Assembly (NCBI RefSeq): GCF_000340965.1
Contig: NZ_ANAY01000014.1
Coordinates: 1 to 64,000, forward strand
DNA: 64,000 nt
Reading direction: 5' to 3'
Source of the DNA: Nocardiopsis kunsanensis DSM 44524
GTDB lineage: Bacteria; Actinomycetota; Actinomycetes; Streptosporangiales; Streptosporangiaceae
Of the stretch, positions 16,087 through 25,067 are shown piece by piece. The position numbers were made by a program, and so were the translations under genes. A model generated the notes under the pieces. That model saw only the letters and a program-made list of their open reading frames with translations, searched no databases and had not been told where the DNA came from. Numbering within the stretch: position 1 is the first letter of the stretch; the number at the start of each line of letters is the position of its first letter.

Positions 16087-16911
16087 ATGTCACGCGACAA
16101 CGAGAACCGCCCCCACCTGCTCTCCCGACGCGGCATGCTCCTCACCTCAGCGGGTACCGCCGGCGCCGTGGCTCTGGGCGGACTCGCCTCCCCCGCACAC
16201 GCACGGACCTCGGCCACCAGCGCGCCGTTCCCCACGATCCACAACCGCTCCGCCTGGAACGCCCGTGCCCCGCGCAGCACCCCGGGGACGGTTTCCGGCG
16301 CACCGACCTACATCGTGGTGCACCACACCGCGACCGCGAACCAGACCGACTACACCCTGGCCCGCGCCTATTCACTCTCGCGCGGCATCCAGAACTGGCA
16401 CATGGACAACAACGGCTGGATCGACAGCGGCCAGCAGTACACCATCAGCCGCGGCGGCCACATCATGGAGGGCCGTTCCGGCTCGCTGTTGGCGGTCGAC
16501 GGCGGCTACCACCTGGTCGGTACCCACGTGGCCAACTACAACGGTGTCGCCGTCGGTATCGAGAACGAGGGCACCTACACCTCGACCTCCCCCACCAACG
16601 CGCTGTGGAGCTCGCTCATCGAGACCTGCGCGTGGCTGTGCTACCACTACAACCGCCCCACCAGCGCGATCGTCGGCCACCGTGACCTGCAGTCCACTCA
16701 GTGCCCCGGCGACCGGCTGTACAGCATGCTGCCGACCCTGCGCAGCGACGTCGGCAACTTCCTCAGCAGCAACAACATGGAGCTGACCGCCCCGGAGCTC
16801 TCGGGTTCGCAGATCCCCCCGTACCCAGAGGTTCCCGCCGACGAGCCCGTGACGGCCTACGAACACGGCCCCGCACTCGGAACGGACGACATCAACGCAC
16901 ACGAGGGGTGA
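16087..16911 (+). CDS. Tat-exported N-acetylmuramoyl-L-alanine amidase (amidase_2/PGRP)
   Basis: A 274-aa secreted peptidoglycan amidase. The N-terminus has a twin-arginine signal (LLSRRGMLL, R14-R15) with a hydrophobic stretch ending in PAHA. The amidase_2/PGRP domain shows IVVHHTATAN, QYTISRGGHIMEGR, VGTHVANYNGVAVGIENEGT and VGHRDLQSTQCPGD, giving the zinc ligands His, His and Cys. It cleaves between MurNAc and the peptide stem. The ATG at 16087 places the RR at the usual position; an in-frame ATG 123 bp upstream would give an overlong signal. The ribosome-binding site is weak. Confidence 0.85.
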   Translation: MSRDNENRPHLLSRRGMLLTSAGTAGAVALGGLASPAHARTSATSAPFPTIHNRSAWNARAPRSTPGTVSGAPTYIVVHHTATANQTDYTLARAYSLSRGIQNWHMDNNGWIDSGQQYTISRGGHIMEGRSGSLLAVDGGYHLVGTHVANYNGVAVGIENEGTYTSTSPTNALWSSLIETCAWLCYHYNRPTSAIVGHRDLQSTQCPGDRLYSMLPTLRSDVGNFLSSNNMELTAPELSGSQIPPYPEVPADEPVTAYEHGPALGTDDINAHEG

Positions 16912-16967
16912 GCCCCGGGGCCCGGTCCGCGCCCGCACTGGTGTGCACCGGCCGTGGAACGGGCCGG

Positions 16968-16985
16968 GCCCCGGCCGGCCGGGGC
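16968..16985. terminator. GC palindrome between convergent genes
   Basis: GCCCCGGCCGGCCGGGGC is a perfect 18-bp palindrome between the amidase and the DUF2071 gene. A short loop must form at its centre; there is no T-run. Confidence 0.35.
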
Positions 16986-16996
16986 GGCGTCGGGCT

Positions 16997-17755
16997 TCAC
17001 GGAGTGATCGGCAGCAGAAAGCACGAAACACCGGGTGACCACAGCACCGAGGCGGGTTCCCGCGTCACCGGTTCCACGCCGGCCGCGGCCAACAGGTCGC
17101 CGTCGTGGTGCAGGAGCTCGGCCCGGTGCAGTGGCCAGGGGCGGTGGCTGATCCTCAGCCACCGCGTACGCCCCAGATGACGGGCGTGCAGTCCCCAACG
17201 CGCGGTCAGGAAGCGTTCCAGGGCACCGTGCTCGTCCAGGGCCTCCCCCACACTCAGGGACCACGACCCCCGAGCCGTTCCGGGGAAGCGTCGCCGGACC
17301 GCGCCCGCACGGCGACCGTGCGGGCCGCGCTTCAGGGACAGGTCCGACCAGATGTAGGGAAGCCCCGTCACGGCACGGGCGGAGGCGACGACGGGAACGG
17401 AGTCGGCGTCCATCGTCAGGAACACCGTCCCGCGGCGCCCGTGGTCGTCGACGGAGTACAGGCGCACGTTCACCTCGTCGAATGCTCCGGTGGGCGCGGT
17501 GCCCGCGACCAGGGAGCTGGTCACCCGGAAGGCGACCAGCCCTGCGTAAGTGGCCCCGTCGAGGGTGTCGGGCCGGGTGCCCGCGGGCAGCAGCGGGGCC
17601 ACTGCGGCAGGATCCACCGGCCAGTGCACGAACGCGACGTCCACCCAGGACTGTCGGAGCAGGGCCGGTCCCGGCATCGGGGGCGGGACCGGGGACAGCG
17701 TTTCCCCGGGCGGAACCGTCGCAGCCCCGGGGGTGGCGCGGGCAGGGGTCTCCAT
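16997..17755 (-). CDS. DUF2071 (YqjF-like) protein
   Basis: A 252-aa protein of the DUF2071/YqjF family: QSWVDVAFVHWPVDPAAVAPLLP at the N-terminus is the family hallmark, with YAGLVAFR, FDEVNVRLYS and GVFFL-like GTVFLTMDADS. The function of the family is unknown (acetoacetate decarboxylase-like beta fold). The ATG at 17755 was chosen although the frame runs much further upstream as antisense of the P450 gene. It lies 143 bp downstream of the P450 gene on the same strand and may share its transcript. Confidence 0.75.
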   Translation of the reverse strand: METPARATPGAATVPPGETLSPVPPPMPGPALLRQSWVDVAFVHWPVDPAAVAPLLPAGTRPDTLDGATYAGLVAFRVTSSLVAGTAPTGAFDEVNVRLYSVDDHGRRGTVFLTMDADSVPVVASARAVTGLPYIWSDLSLKRGPHGRRAGAVRRRFPGTARGSWSLSVGEALDEHGALERFLTARWGLHARHLGRTRWLRISHRPWPLHRAELLHHDGDLLAAAGVEPVTREPASVLWSPGVSCFLLPITP

Positions 17756-17898
17756 GGGCCCATCATGCCGCTCGTCCGCGTCACGACGGCGCAGGACACC
17801 AGGCGTCCGCGACGACCACGGCACGGTCGCTGCCGCGGTCGGAGACCGCGATGCCGCTGACGGCGGCCGTTCTCCGCCGGACGCGGCCGGGTCCGAGC

Positions 17899-19152
17899 TC
17901 ACCGGGACCCACCGCTGACGATCAGGCCGCTGCGGGGCAGCGCGGGCATCGCACGCATCGTGTAGGTCAGGTCCTGGGCCGGGACGGTGTAGTCGGCAAG
18001 GCTCAGCAAGCGCACCATCGTCTCCACCGTTGCGATCGTCAGCCGCTCCCCCGGGCACCGGTGTCCCGTCTCGTAGGGCCCGCCGCCCTGGGGGACGAGG
18101 TCGTAGGCCGTCGGTTCCCTGTCCACGAAGCGTTCCGGGCGGAAGGAGCCGGGCTCGGACCACGACCGGGGATCGTGGTTCGTGCCGTACAGGTCGAGCA
18201 GGACCCAGCTCTGTTCGGGGAAGGCATAACCGCGCCAGGTGAAGGGACGCACGGAGCGCCCGCCGATGAGCGGGAAGAACGGGTAGAAGCGGCGGACCTC
18301 CTGCACGAACGGCTCGAGCCGGGACAGGTCCCCGCGTGCGAACTCCTGTCTCCACTGCGGGTGCTGCCACAGGGCCAACGCGGCGAACACGACGAACCGG
18401 GCGTTGGCGACGATCGGTCGTACGACGTTGAGCAGCTCGACAGCGGCGACCTCGGTACTGAGCGGGCGCCCCTCCTCCGTGTGTCTGGCGATCAGGTCGG
18501 CGGGCCTGCCGGGCCGGGGTGTGAGGTCACCCGACCGGATGAGCGCGATCACCTGGGCCGCCCACCGTTCGCTGCGGCGCCGGATCATCCGCGCCCACGC
18601 GTTGTGCGGACCCGTCGTCCCGGCGTGGTCGACCATCGCCGAGAGCTCCTGTGAACGCAGACGGACCTGGTTCTGTGTCGCGGGCAGTCCCAGCCAGCGC
18701 AGGGCCGCCTCGGTGAGCATCCTGTTGAGTTCCGTGTACAGCTCGATCCGTTCACCGGCCGCGATCCGGGCCGCGCGTGCCTCCCAGACCTCGGCCAGCG
18801 TTGCGGTGAAGTCCCGGATCCCGTCGGCTTCCAGCAGCGCGAGGAACAGGCGCTTGCGCTCCGCGTGCGCGTGGCCGTCCAGCATCTGCACGCTCCCGTA
18901 GTCCTGCAGCAGATGGACGACGGTGGGCGGCATCGCGTCCTTCCGGCTGAACAGGCCGCTGCCGTAGAACAGCTCAGCGGCGCCGGCTCCCCGGACGCAG
19001 AACGCCCGCTTCAGCATCAGCCGGGTCCGGAACACGTCGGTCTGCAGGCGGTCGCAGGTCGAGGAGATGAAGACGTAACCGTCCCGGAGCAGGGACAGGC
19101 TCGCGTCGGGTACGCGTGTTCGGGGAATGCCGGACAGATCCTTCGTGGCCAT
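17899..19152 (-). CDS. CYP152-type fatty-acid peroxygenase P450
   Basis: A 417-aa cytochrome P450. ELLNVVRPIVANARF contains the Arg-Pro pair that in CYP152 enzymes (P450BSbeta, SPalpha, OleT) binds the fatty-acid carboxylate and enables H2O2 use. The haem loop is PQGGGPYETGHRCPGE; RRFYPFFP is the ExxR-helix context. The residue equivalent to His85 of OleT is Gln89 (SVQMLDG), as in the hydroxylating members, so alpha/beta-hydroxylation is more likely than decarboxylation. The ATG at 19152 has GGAGGG upstream. No reductase gene is nearby, which agrees with peroxygenase use. Confidence 0.85.
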   Translation of the reverse strand: MATKDLSGIPRTRVPDASLSLLRDGYVFISSTCDRLQTDVFRTRLMLKRAFCVRGAGAAELFYGSGLFSRKDAMPPTVVHLLQDYGSVQMLDGHAHAERKRLFLALLEADGIRDFTATLAEVWEARAARIAAGERIELYTELNRMLTEAALRWLGLPATQNQVRLRSQELSAMVDHAGTTGPHNAWARMIRRRSERWAAQVIALIRSGDLTPRPGRPADLIARHTEEGRPLSTEVAAVELLNVVRPIVANARFVVFAALALWQHPQWRQEFARGDLSRLEPFVQEVRRFYPFFPLIGGRSVRPFTWRGYAFPEQSWVLLDLYGTNHDPRSWSEPGSFRPERFVDREPTAYDLVPQGGGPYETGHRCPGERLTIATVETMVRLLSLADYTVPAQDLTYTMRAMPALPRSGLIVSGGSR

Positions 19153-19525
19153 GCTGTGCCCTCCGTCGAGGTCCTCGCCTTTTCCACGGGGGTACCCGCC
19201 CGCTACCCCCACCTGCGCCGGTCATGCGTGATCGAGCAGATGGGCGGGCCTGTGCGCAGGTGTGCCGGAACGGCCGGGGCCCGGTGGCGGGGAGCACCTG
19301 GCTCGGGCACGAGTGCGGTGTCCTCGTGAAGGTCCGGTCCCCACCGTTTTTCGACAGAGGGAGCGGGGCGGTGCGGCACGCCGGCCCCCGGTGCGTGCGC
19401 ACTCTCCCGAGGCCGGGCCGGACCGGGACGGGATCACCGGGTCATCGGCCACCGGGGCGACGGCCACACGACGGGATCAGTCACAATAGCCACTAACCAC
19501 CTCAAATCGACCAGAGAGATCATTC
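19153..19525. other. Divergent intergenic region
   Basis: About 370 bp between the P450 gene (-) and the deaminase gene (+). It should hold both promoters; I found no clear motif, repeat or small gene. Confidence 0.5.
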
Positions 19526-20518
19526 GTGCACATGCCGATCCCCAAGGCCGAACTCCATGTCCACATCGAGGGCACCCTCGAGCCCGAACTCGCCTTCGAT
19601 CTGGCCCGGCGCAACGGCATCACCCTCCCCTACTCAGAGGTCGAAGAACTGCGCGCGGCCTACTCCTTCAGCGACCTGCAGTCCTTCCTGAACCTGTACT
19701 ACGAGCTCATGGACGTGCTGCGCACGGAGGAGGACTTCCGCGACCTGACCCTGGCCTACCTGGCCCGCGCGGCCTCCCAGGGCGTCCGGCACGCCGAGAT
19801 CTTCTTCGACCCGCAGGCCCACACCAGCCGCGGGGTCCCCTTCGAGGTCGTCCTCGAAGGGATCACCTCGGCACTGAAGACCAGTGAGGACGAGTACGGC
19901 GTCTCCACCGCCCTCATCCTGTGTTTCCTGCGCGACCGCCCCGCCTCCGAGGCCATGGAGACCCTCGTGGCGGCCCGCCCCCACCTGGAGCACCTCAGCG
20001 CCGTCGGCCTGGACTCGGCCGAGGTCGGCCACCCGCCGTCCAAGTTCACCGAGGTCTTCGACGCCGCCGCCCAGCTCGGGCTGCGCCGTGTCGCACACGC
20101 CGGGGAAGAGGGCCCGCCCGAGTACATCCGCGAGGCGCTGGACCTGCTGGGCGCCGAGCGCATCGACCACGGCATCCGCTGCCTGGACGACCCCGACCTG
20201 GTCACCCGCCTGGCCGAGTCCCGAACGCCCCTGACCGTGTGCCCCTTCTCCAACGTGCGCCTGCGCGCCGTGGACACCCTGGACGTGCACCCCCTGCCTG
20301 CGTTGATGGAGGCCGGGCTGCTGGTCACCATCAATTCCGACGACCCGTCCTACTTCGGCGGCCACGTCCACGACAACTTCCTGGGCGTGCAGGAACACCT
20401 GGGGCTGAGCAACGAGGACCTGCGCTCCCTGGCACGCAACTCGTTCACGGCCTCGTTCCTGTCCGAGGAGCGGCGTTCGGCCCTGATCGCCGAGGTCGAC
20501 GCCTACAGCTTCGAGTGA
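19526..20518 (+). CDS. Adenosine/adenine deaminase family protein
   Basis: A 330-aa amidohydrolase. Zinc ligands and catalytic residues are in place: AELHVHIEGTLEP (HxH), HAGEEGPPEYI (His and Glu), ERIDHGIRC (His) and NSDDPSYFGGHV (Asp). The SDDPxYFGG form and absence of some adenosine-specific loops resemble the adenine deaminase subgroup (Aah1-like), so the substrate could be adenine rather than adenosine. Role: purine salvage. The start is the GTG at 19526, or the ATG two codons later; GAGAGA lies upstream of both. Confidence 0.88.
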   Translation: MHMPIPKAELHVHIEGTLEPELAFDLARRNGITLPYSEVEELRAAYSFSDLQSFLNLYYELMDVLRTEEDFRDLTLAYLARAASQGVRHAEIFFDPQAHTSRGVPFEVVLEGITSALKTSEDEYGVSTALILCFLRDRPASEAMETLVAARPHLEHLSAVGLDSAEVGHPPSKFTEVFDAAAQLGLRRVAHAGEEGPPEYIREALDLLGAERIDHGIRCLDDPDLVTRLAESRTPLTVCPFSNVRLRAVDTLDVHPLPALMEAGLLVTINSDDPSYFGGHVHDNFLGVQEHLGLSNEDLRSLARNSFTASFLSEERRSALIAEVDAYSFE

Positions 20519-20537
20519 GGCGAGTGGCGGCCGGGTC

Positions 20538-21788
20538 TCAGAAACCCTCCCGGACACGGCGGGCGACCTCGGTGTAGCCGGCCTTCTCCAGGGCGTGGAG
20601 CTGGCTCTCGGCGAACTCCTCACGGGCGGCGCGCTCAGGGACCGCGTCGATCAGGCCGCGCAGGATCGCGACCTGGACGTCCTCCTCCGCGCTCTCGGGG
20701 ACCGACTCGGCCGGCCACCAGTAGCTCTCGTAGCCGTGGTCGTCGACGTCGCTCCCGGGCCCGGGGCCGGTGAAGACCGGTTCCTCGGGCATGCCGTGGA
20801 CGGGGTCGAGGTAGACGTAGTCGTGTTCTCCCCCGGACCCGCCGGGTTCGGAGAGCGACTCGAACCGGGACCGGGCTCCGGCCCCGGGCTCCCCCTCGGG
20901 GTCGAGGGGGCCGGGGCTCTGCCCGCTCCACGGCTGCGGGTCCGGGTCGGCGGGCACGGTGCCGTGGCCGCTCCACGGCCGCCGACCGGTCCTGGTTCCC
21001 CCGCTGCGCGGCGGCGCCGTGCGCTCGCCCCACGACCAGGGGTGGTGCGCCGCGCCCTCGCCGCGTGCGTCGTCCCCGCGGCGTCCCGCCTCCTCCTGGA
21101 GTCCCGCATCCTCGCGGTGTGCCCCGCCCATCGGGGCGTGGCCACGTTCGGTCTCCTGGAGAGCGGAGCGCAGGCCGAGGTCCTTACGCAGGTTCCTGAG
21201 GCGGGCCAGGCGTTCGGCGTCCTCCTCGGGAAGCCGCAGCCGTACCTGTTCGGCCCACACGACGATGCCGGTCGCGGTCACGGCGCTCTCGACGGCGAGG
21301 TGGGCGCCCAGGTCGCACTCGGCCCGGGCGTGGTCGCGCGGCCGGGTACGGGCGACCTTGGCCGCGGCACGGGCCACGACGTCGCGGACCGCGGGGGCCA
21401 GGGGGTTGCGCACGGTCAGGTCGACGTGGCCGGACCAACGCCAGTGCACGACGGCGGAGAACTGCAGGTCGTAGTCGGCAGCGGCCGTGGACAGGGCGAT
21501 CTCGCCCACGCGCGTGCCGTGCGCGGGGCCGCCGGCGTAGGGGTGGGAGGCCTCGTCGCCGACGGTGGGGCCGTGCACGTGGGCGGGGCCGCCCGCGTGC
21601 CGTTCGCGGCGGTCCGGGGCGCCGCTTCGCCGGCCGGGCCGGTCGATGGTGACGCGGCCGCCCACCAGCAGGAACCCGGCGCCGGCCATGACGAGGGCCG
21701 GCCACAGCAGCGTCCAGGGCCCCATCAGAGGGTGGAGCACGGCGGGTACGACGACCACGACGGTGGCCGCGAGGACCGAACCGGCCAC
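20538..21788 (-). CDS. Two-TM membrane protein of unknown function
   Basis: A 416-aa protein not recognised. The N-terminus has two hydrophobic segments (GSVLAATVVVVVPAVL and GPWTLLWPALVMAGAGFLLVGG), followed by a cytosolic region with a conserved-looking block (TAAADYDLQFSAVVHWRW, LAPAVRDVVARAAAKVART), then a long Gly/Pro/acidic low-complexity linker and a helical C-terminus (EFAESQLHALEKAGYTEVARRV). GTG 21788 has no ribosome-binding site; an in-frame ATT at 21813-21815 lies 7 bp after AGGAGGG and would add nine residues. It is convergent with the deaminase gene (19 bp apart). Confidence 0.6.
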   Translation of the reverse strand: MAGSVLAATVVVVVPAVLHPLMGPWTLLWPALVMAGAGFLLVGGRVTIDRPGRRSGAPDRRERHAGGPAHVHGPTVGDEASHPYAGGPAHGTRVGEIALSTAAADYDLQFSAVVHWRWSGHVDLTVRNPLAPAVRDVVARAAAKVARTRPRDHARAECDLGAHLAVESAVTATGIVVWAEQVRLRLPEEDAERLARLRNLRKDLGLRSALQETERGHAPMGGAHREDAGLQEEAGRRGDDARGEGAAHHPWSWGERTAPPRSGGTRTGRRPWSGHGTVPADPDPQPWSGQSPGPLDPEGEPGAGARSRFESLSEPGGSGGEHDYVYLDPVHGMPEEPVFTGPGPGSDVDDHGYESYWWPAESVPESAEEDVQVAILRGLIDAVPERAAREEFAESQLHALEKAGYTEVARRVREGF

Positions 21789-22188
21789 GGCGGTGCGTGC
21801 GTCGTTGAGGGAAATGGTCGCGCCCTCCTCTCACGGCGGGACCGGGAGCACGGCCACGGAACGTGGGAACGCCACCGCTCCGTGTGTGCGCCCTGGGGGC
21901 TGGGGAAGTTCCCGGGGCCGGGGCGTGAGAGAGGGCCGCCGGGGGTCTGTAGGCCAGTCTGCCGGAGATCTGGAGCGGTCGTGTCACGAACGGACATGAC
22001 AGCGCAGATCCGGAAGAGCCTCACACGTGCACCCCGCGCCCCCGCGCCCCTCGCACCCCTTCGTGCCCGGCCTGCGGGAGGCGCGGTCGGCGAACGCCGC
22101 ACCAAGCCCGGGTGAGCATTCGGTGAGAAGACGCGGGAGGGTTCCGTGTCGCCTTGGAAATGACCCTTTGTGTCGGGACGATTGCCCG
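21789..22188. other. Divergent intergenic region
   Basis: About 400 bp between the two-TM protein gene (-) and the acyltransferase gene (+). Nothing is recognised apart from the AGGAGGG near 21826-21832 on the minus strand, discussed with the preceding gene. Confidence 0.4.
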
Positions 22189-24249
22189 ATGCGACCACTG
22201 TTCGTGCGGCCTCCGACGCCATCCACACAGAACGGAAGGGACCACGGCGCGAGTGCGGCCCGGGCCGAACGCCGATTCCGCCCCGAGGTACAGGGGCTGC
22301 GTGCTGTCGCGGTGCTGCTGGTCCTCGTCTACCATCTCGACCCCGACCTGGTTCCCGGCGGGTACGTGGGCGTCGACGTGTTCTTCGTGATCTCGGGTTT
22401 TCTCATCACGTCCCTGCTGTACCGGGAAGCGGGCGAGCACGGCCGGATCTCCATCGCCCGCTTCTACGTGCGCCGTGTGCGCCGGCTGCTGCCGGCCTCG
22501 ACGGTGGTGCTGCTGGTGACCGGTGCGGTGGCGCTGGTGTTCCTGCCGATCACCCGCCTGAGCGAGGCCGCGTGGCAGCTGATCGCTTCGGCCGCCTACG
22601 TGGAGAACCTGTACCTGGCACAACAGGCGGTGGACTACCTGGCCTCGGACGCCCCGCCCAGTCCCGTCCAGCACTTCTGGTCGCTGGCCGTGGAGGAGCA
22701 GTTCTACCTGGTGTGGCCGCTGCTGTTCATGTTGTGGGCAGGGGCTGTACAGCGGTGGCGGACCACCCCCAGGGTTCTGGTCGCAGGCCTGAGCGTGTTG
22801 TCGGTGGTCTCGCTTGCGCACTCGGTGGTGCACACGGCGCAGAATCCGGCAGCGGCCTACTTCCTGCCGACGACCCGTGCTTGGGAGCTGGCCGTGGGCG
22901 GACTGGTCGCGGTCGTGCTCGCGCACCGGGCCCTGTCCCCGGCGGCACGCGCCCCGCTCGTGTGGGCGGGCCTGGCGGCGATCGGGGTCTCCGCGCTGGC
23001 CTACGACGACGCGACCGCGTTCCCGGGCTGGACGGCGCTGTTGCCGGTGCTGGGCAGTGCGGCGGTGATCGCGGCCGGGCACACGCGGACCCCGCTGAAC
23101 ACGGCCCCGGCGCAGTTCTTCGGCGACATCTCGTACTCGCTGTACCTGTGGCACTGGCCGTTGATCGTGTTCGCGCTGACGTGGTCGGGCTCGGCGTCCT
23201 TGGGTCTGTTGGAGATGGTCGCCGTGGCGGCGGCCGCGGTCCTGTTGTCGTGGTTGACGAAGGTGTGGGTGGAGGACCCGGTACGCGAACGCGGGCTGAT
23301 CCCGGGCATCCGCACGGCCGGGGTGATGGCCCTGAGTGGGATCGTGGCGGTGTCTGCGGTGGGCTTCGCCTCGCTGGCCCGGGTGCAGCAGTTCTCCTCC
23401 GTGCCCTTCGACCCGCGGGTGCACGTGGGCCCGGCGGCGCTCTCGCAGGGCAGTGCCTCCAACGGCGCGGAACTGTACCCGCCGCTGGTGGAGGCCGAGG
23501 AGGACAATCCCCAGCTCTACGAGGACGACTGCCAGGGCCAACGCAGGGACGTCGAACCCCGCACCGATTGTGTCTACGGCGACCCCGACGGCGAGTGGAC
23601 CGTGCTGGTGGTGGGTGACTCCCACGCCGCCCAGTGGGTGCCTGCGCTGGACAGGGTCGGGGACGAGCGCGGCTGGCGGGTGGTCTCGCTGACCAAGTCG
23701 GCGTGTGCGTTCACCGCTGTACCGGTGCGGTGGAACGACGGCTCGGACTACGAGGAGTGCGAGCAGTGGAACGCTGCGGTGATGGAGGAACTGGCCGGGA
23801 TGGAGCCGGACGTGGTCTTCTCCAGCGCATCCAGGAACGTGACCCCGCAGGACCCGGGCGACGACGCCGCCGGCGTACTCGCCGACGGGTTGGTCCGGCA
23901 GTGGGAGGAGGCCGCCCGGCACACCGACCGGTTGGTGGCCATGCGCGACACCCCCGTCACCGACCGGGACGTGTTCGAGTGCCTGGAGGAGCACAACGAC
24001 GACCTGTCTCAGTGCTCAGTGCCCCGCGAGGTCGCCTTCGAGGACGTGGACCCGCAGGTGCAGGCGGCCCGCGCCATGGAGGACGACGTGCACCTGCTCG
24101 ACATGTCGGACCTGTTCTGCGGTGATGACCGGTGCGCACCGGTCATCGGGAACGTGGTGGTCTACCGCGACTACCACCACATGACGGCCTCCTACTCGCA
24201 GATGCTGTCGGAGGAGTTGGCCGAACGCATCGAACAGGTCACCGGTTGA
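22189..24249 (+). CDS. OafA/YrhL-type acyltransferase with SGNH domain
   Basis: A 686-aa membrane acyltransferase. The N-terminal acyltransferase_3 domain has the family start RPEVQGLRAVAVLLVLVYHL, then GGYVGVDVFFVISGFLIT and about ten membrane helices, including SVEEQFYL-like AVEEQFYLVWP. A C-terminal extracellular SGNH domain shows VLVVGDSHAAQWVPAL (Ser) and YRDYHHMTASYSQ (Asp-His). Such proteins O-acetylate or otherwise acylate surface polysaccharides or peptidoglycan. The ATG at 22189 lacks a strong ribosome-binding site; the frame is open further upstream. The gene ends 42 bp from the convergent fluoride channel gene. Confidence 0.85.
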   Translation: MRPLFVRPPTPSTQNGRDHGASAARAERRFRPEVQGLRAVAVLLVLVYHLDPDLVPGGYVGVDVFFVISGFLITSLLYREAGEHGRISIARFYVRRVRRLLPASTVVLLVTGAVALVFLPITRLSEAAWQLIASAAYVENLYLAQQAVDYLASDAPPSPVQHFWSLAVEEQFYLVWPLLFMLWAGAVQRWRTTPRVLVAGLSVLSVVSLAHSVVHTAQNPAAAYFLPTTRAWELAVGGLVAVVLAHRALSPAARAPLVWAGLAAIGVSALAYDDATAFPGWTALLPVLGSAAVIAAGHTRTPLNTAPAQFFGDISYSLYLWHWPLIVFALTWSGSASLGLLEMVAVAAAAVLLSWLTKVWVEDPVRERGLIPGIRTAGVMALSGIVAVSAVGFASLARVQQFSSVPFDPRVHVGPAALSQGSASNGAELYPPLVEAEEDNPQLYEDDCQGQRRDVEPRTDCVYGDPDGEWTVLVVGDSHAAQWVPALDRVGDERGWRVVSLTKSACAFTAVPVRWNDGSDYEECEQWNAAVMEELAGMEPDVVFSSASRNVTPQDPGDDAAGVLADGLVRQWEEAARHTDRLVAMRDTPVTDRDVFECLEEHNDDLSQCSVPREVAFEDVDPQVQAARAMEDDVHLLDMSDLFCGDDRCAPVIGNVVVYRDYHHMTASYSQMLSEELAERIEQVTG

Positions 24250-24291
24250 GAGGCCGAGGCGGTCGGCGGCGGGGCGCGGCGCAGGCCCGGG

Positions 24292-24654
24292 TCAGCTCAC
24301 GACGGCGCTGGTGACGGCCAGGCCGACCCAGGCCGAACCGGTCCCCAGAGCGAGGCTGACCAGCACGTACACCGCTGCCCGGCGCCCGGTACCGCCGCGT
24401 GCCAGCTGCACGGTCTCGAGGGCGAAGGTCGAGTACGTGGTCAGCGCGCCACAGAACCCGGTGCCCCACACCGCCATGGCCTGCGGGGACAACGGCAACC
24501 CGAGGAGCGCGCCGAGCAGCAGTGATCCCGTGGCGTTGACGGCGAGCGTGCCCCAAGGGAAGGCGGCACCCAGCACACCGCGTAGTGCCAGGTCGACGAG
24601 GAACCGGACGGGGGCGCCGAGCGCGGCGCCCACGGCGACGGCGAGTGCGCTCAC
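24292..24654 (-). CDS. crcB: Fluoride channel subunit FluC/CrcB
   Basis: A 120-aa four-helix membrane protein of the FluC (CrcB) family, which exports F-. Family motifs are visible: GAPVRFLVD, VNATGSLLLG (the Asn lining the pore) and GTGFCGALTTYSTFA (the Phe-box and TTYS). The start is a GTG at 24654 with GGAGGAG upstream; it overlaps the preceding crcB gene by 4 bp. Two small adjacent genes are the usual Gram-positive arrangement and may form a heterodimer. Confidence 0.9.
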   Translation of the reverse strand: MSALAVAVGAALGAPVRFLVDLALRGVLGAAFPWGTLAVNATGSLLLGALLGLPLSPQAMAVWGTGFCGALTTYSTFALETVQLARGGTGRRAAVYVLVSLALGTGSAWVGLAVTSAVVS

Positions 24655-25067
24655 GGGTCTCCTCCTTGCAGGATCCGGTGGGTCAGGGCCGAGGCCGCCC
24701 AAGCAGCCACGAGCGCGCCGGCCAGGGTCAGCGAGAGGTGGGCCAGCGCAGTTTCGGGGGCACCGCGTTCCAGGGCTGTGACCACGTCCATGGCGTAGGC
24801 GGAGAAGGTCGTGTATCCGCCGAGGAAACCCGTACCCAGGAATGGCCGCACCCAGGGGTTCCGAGGAATCCGGTGCGCGAGGACCTCCACGAGCACGCCG
24901 ATCAGCAGGCTGCCGGTGACGTTGATCGCCAGGACCGTCCAGGACATCCCCGCTACCGGGGACGGCCAAGCCAGGGTCAGCCCGTACCGGGCCGCGGCGC
25001 CGAGCGCTCCCCCGGCGGCGACGGCACCGGTCAGAGCCCACAACGGGGCTGATGTCGCGGAAGGCAT
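24651..25067 (-). CDS. crcB: Fluoride channel subunit FluC/CrcB
   Basis: A 138-aa paralogue of the next gene, with the same motifs: GGALGAAARYGLTL, INVTGSLLIGVL and GTGFLGGYTTFSAYAMD. Four hydrophobic helices are evident. The ATG at 25067 is preceded by GTGGGGGT; an in-frame GTG five codons upstream is possible. No fluoride riboswitch (crcB motif) is recognisable in the leader, so the pair may be constitutive. Confidence 0.9.
   Translation of the reverse strand: MPSATSAPLWALTGAVAAGGALGAAARYGLTLAWPSPVAGMSWTVLAINVTGSLLIGVLVEVLAHRIPRNPWVRPFLGTGFLGGYTTFSAYAMDVVTALERGAPETALAHLSLTLAGALVAAWAASALTHRILQGGDP

Noticed and set aside
17899-19152. OleT-like decarboxylase assignment for the P450
   Set aside because: The residue matching OleT His85 is Gln, as in the hydroxylating CYP152 enzymes.
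22021-23994. 657-codon minus-strand frame opposite the acyltransferase
   Set aside because: Arg/His/Gln-rich composition typical of antisense frames; no recognisable motif.
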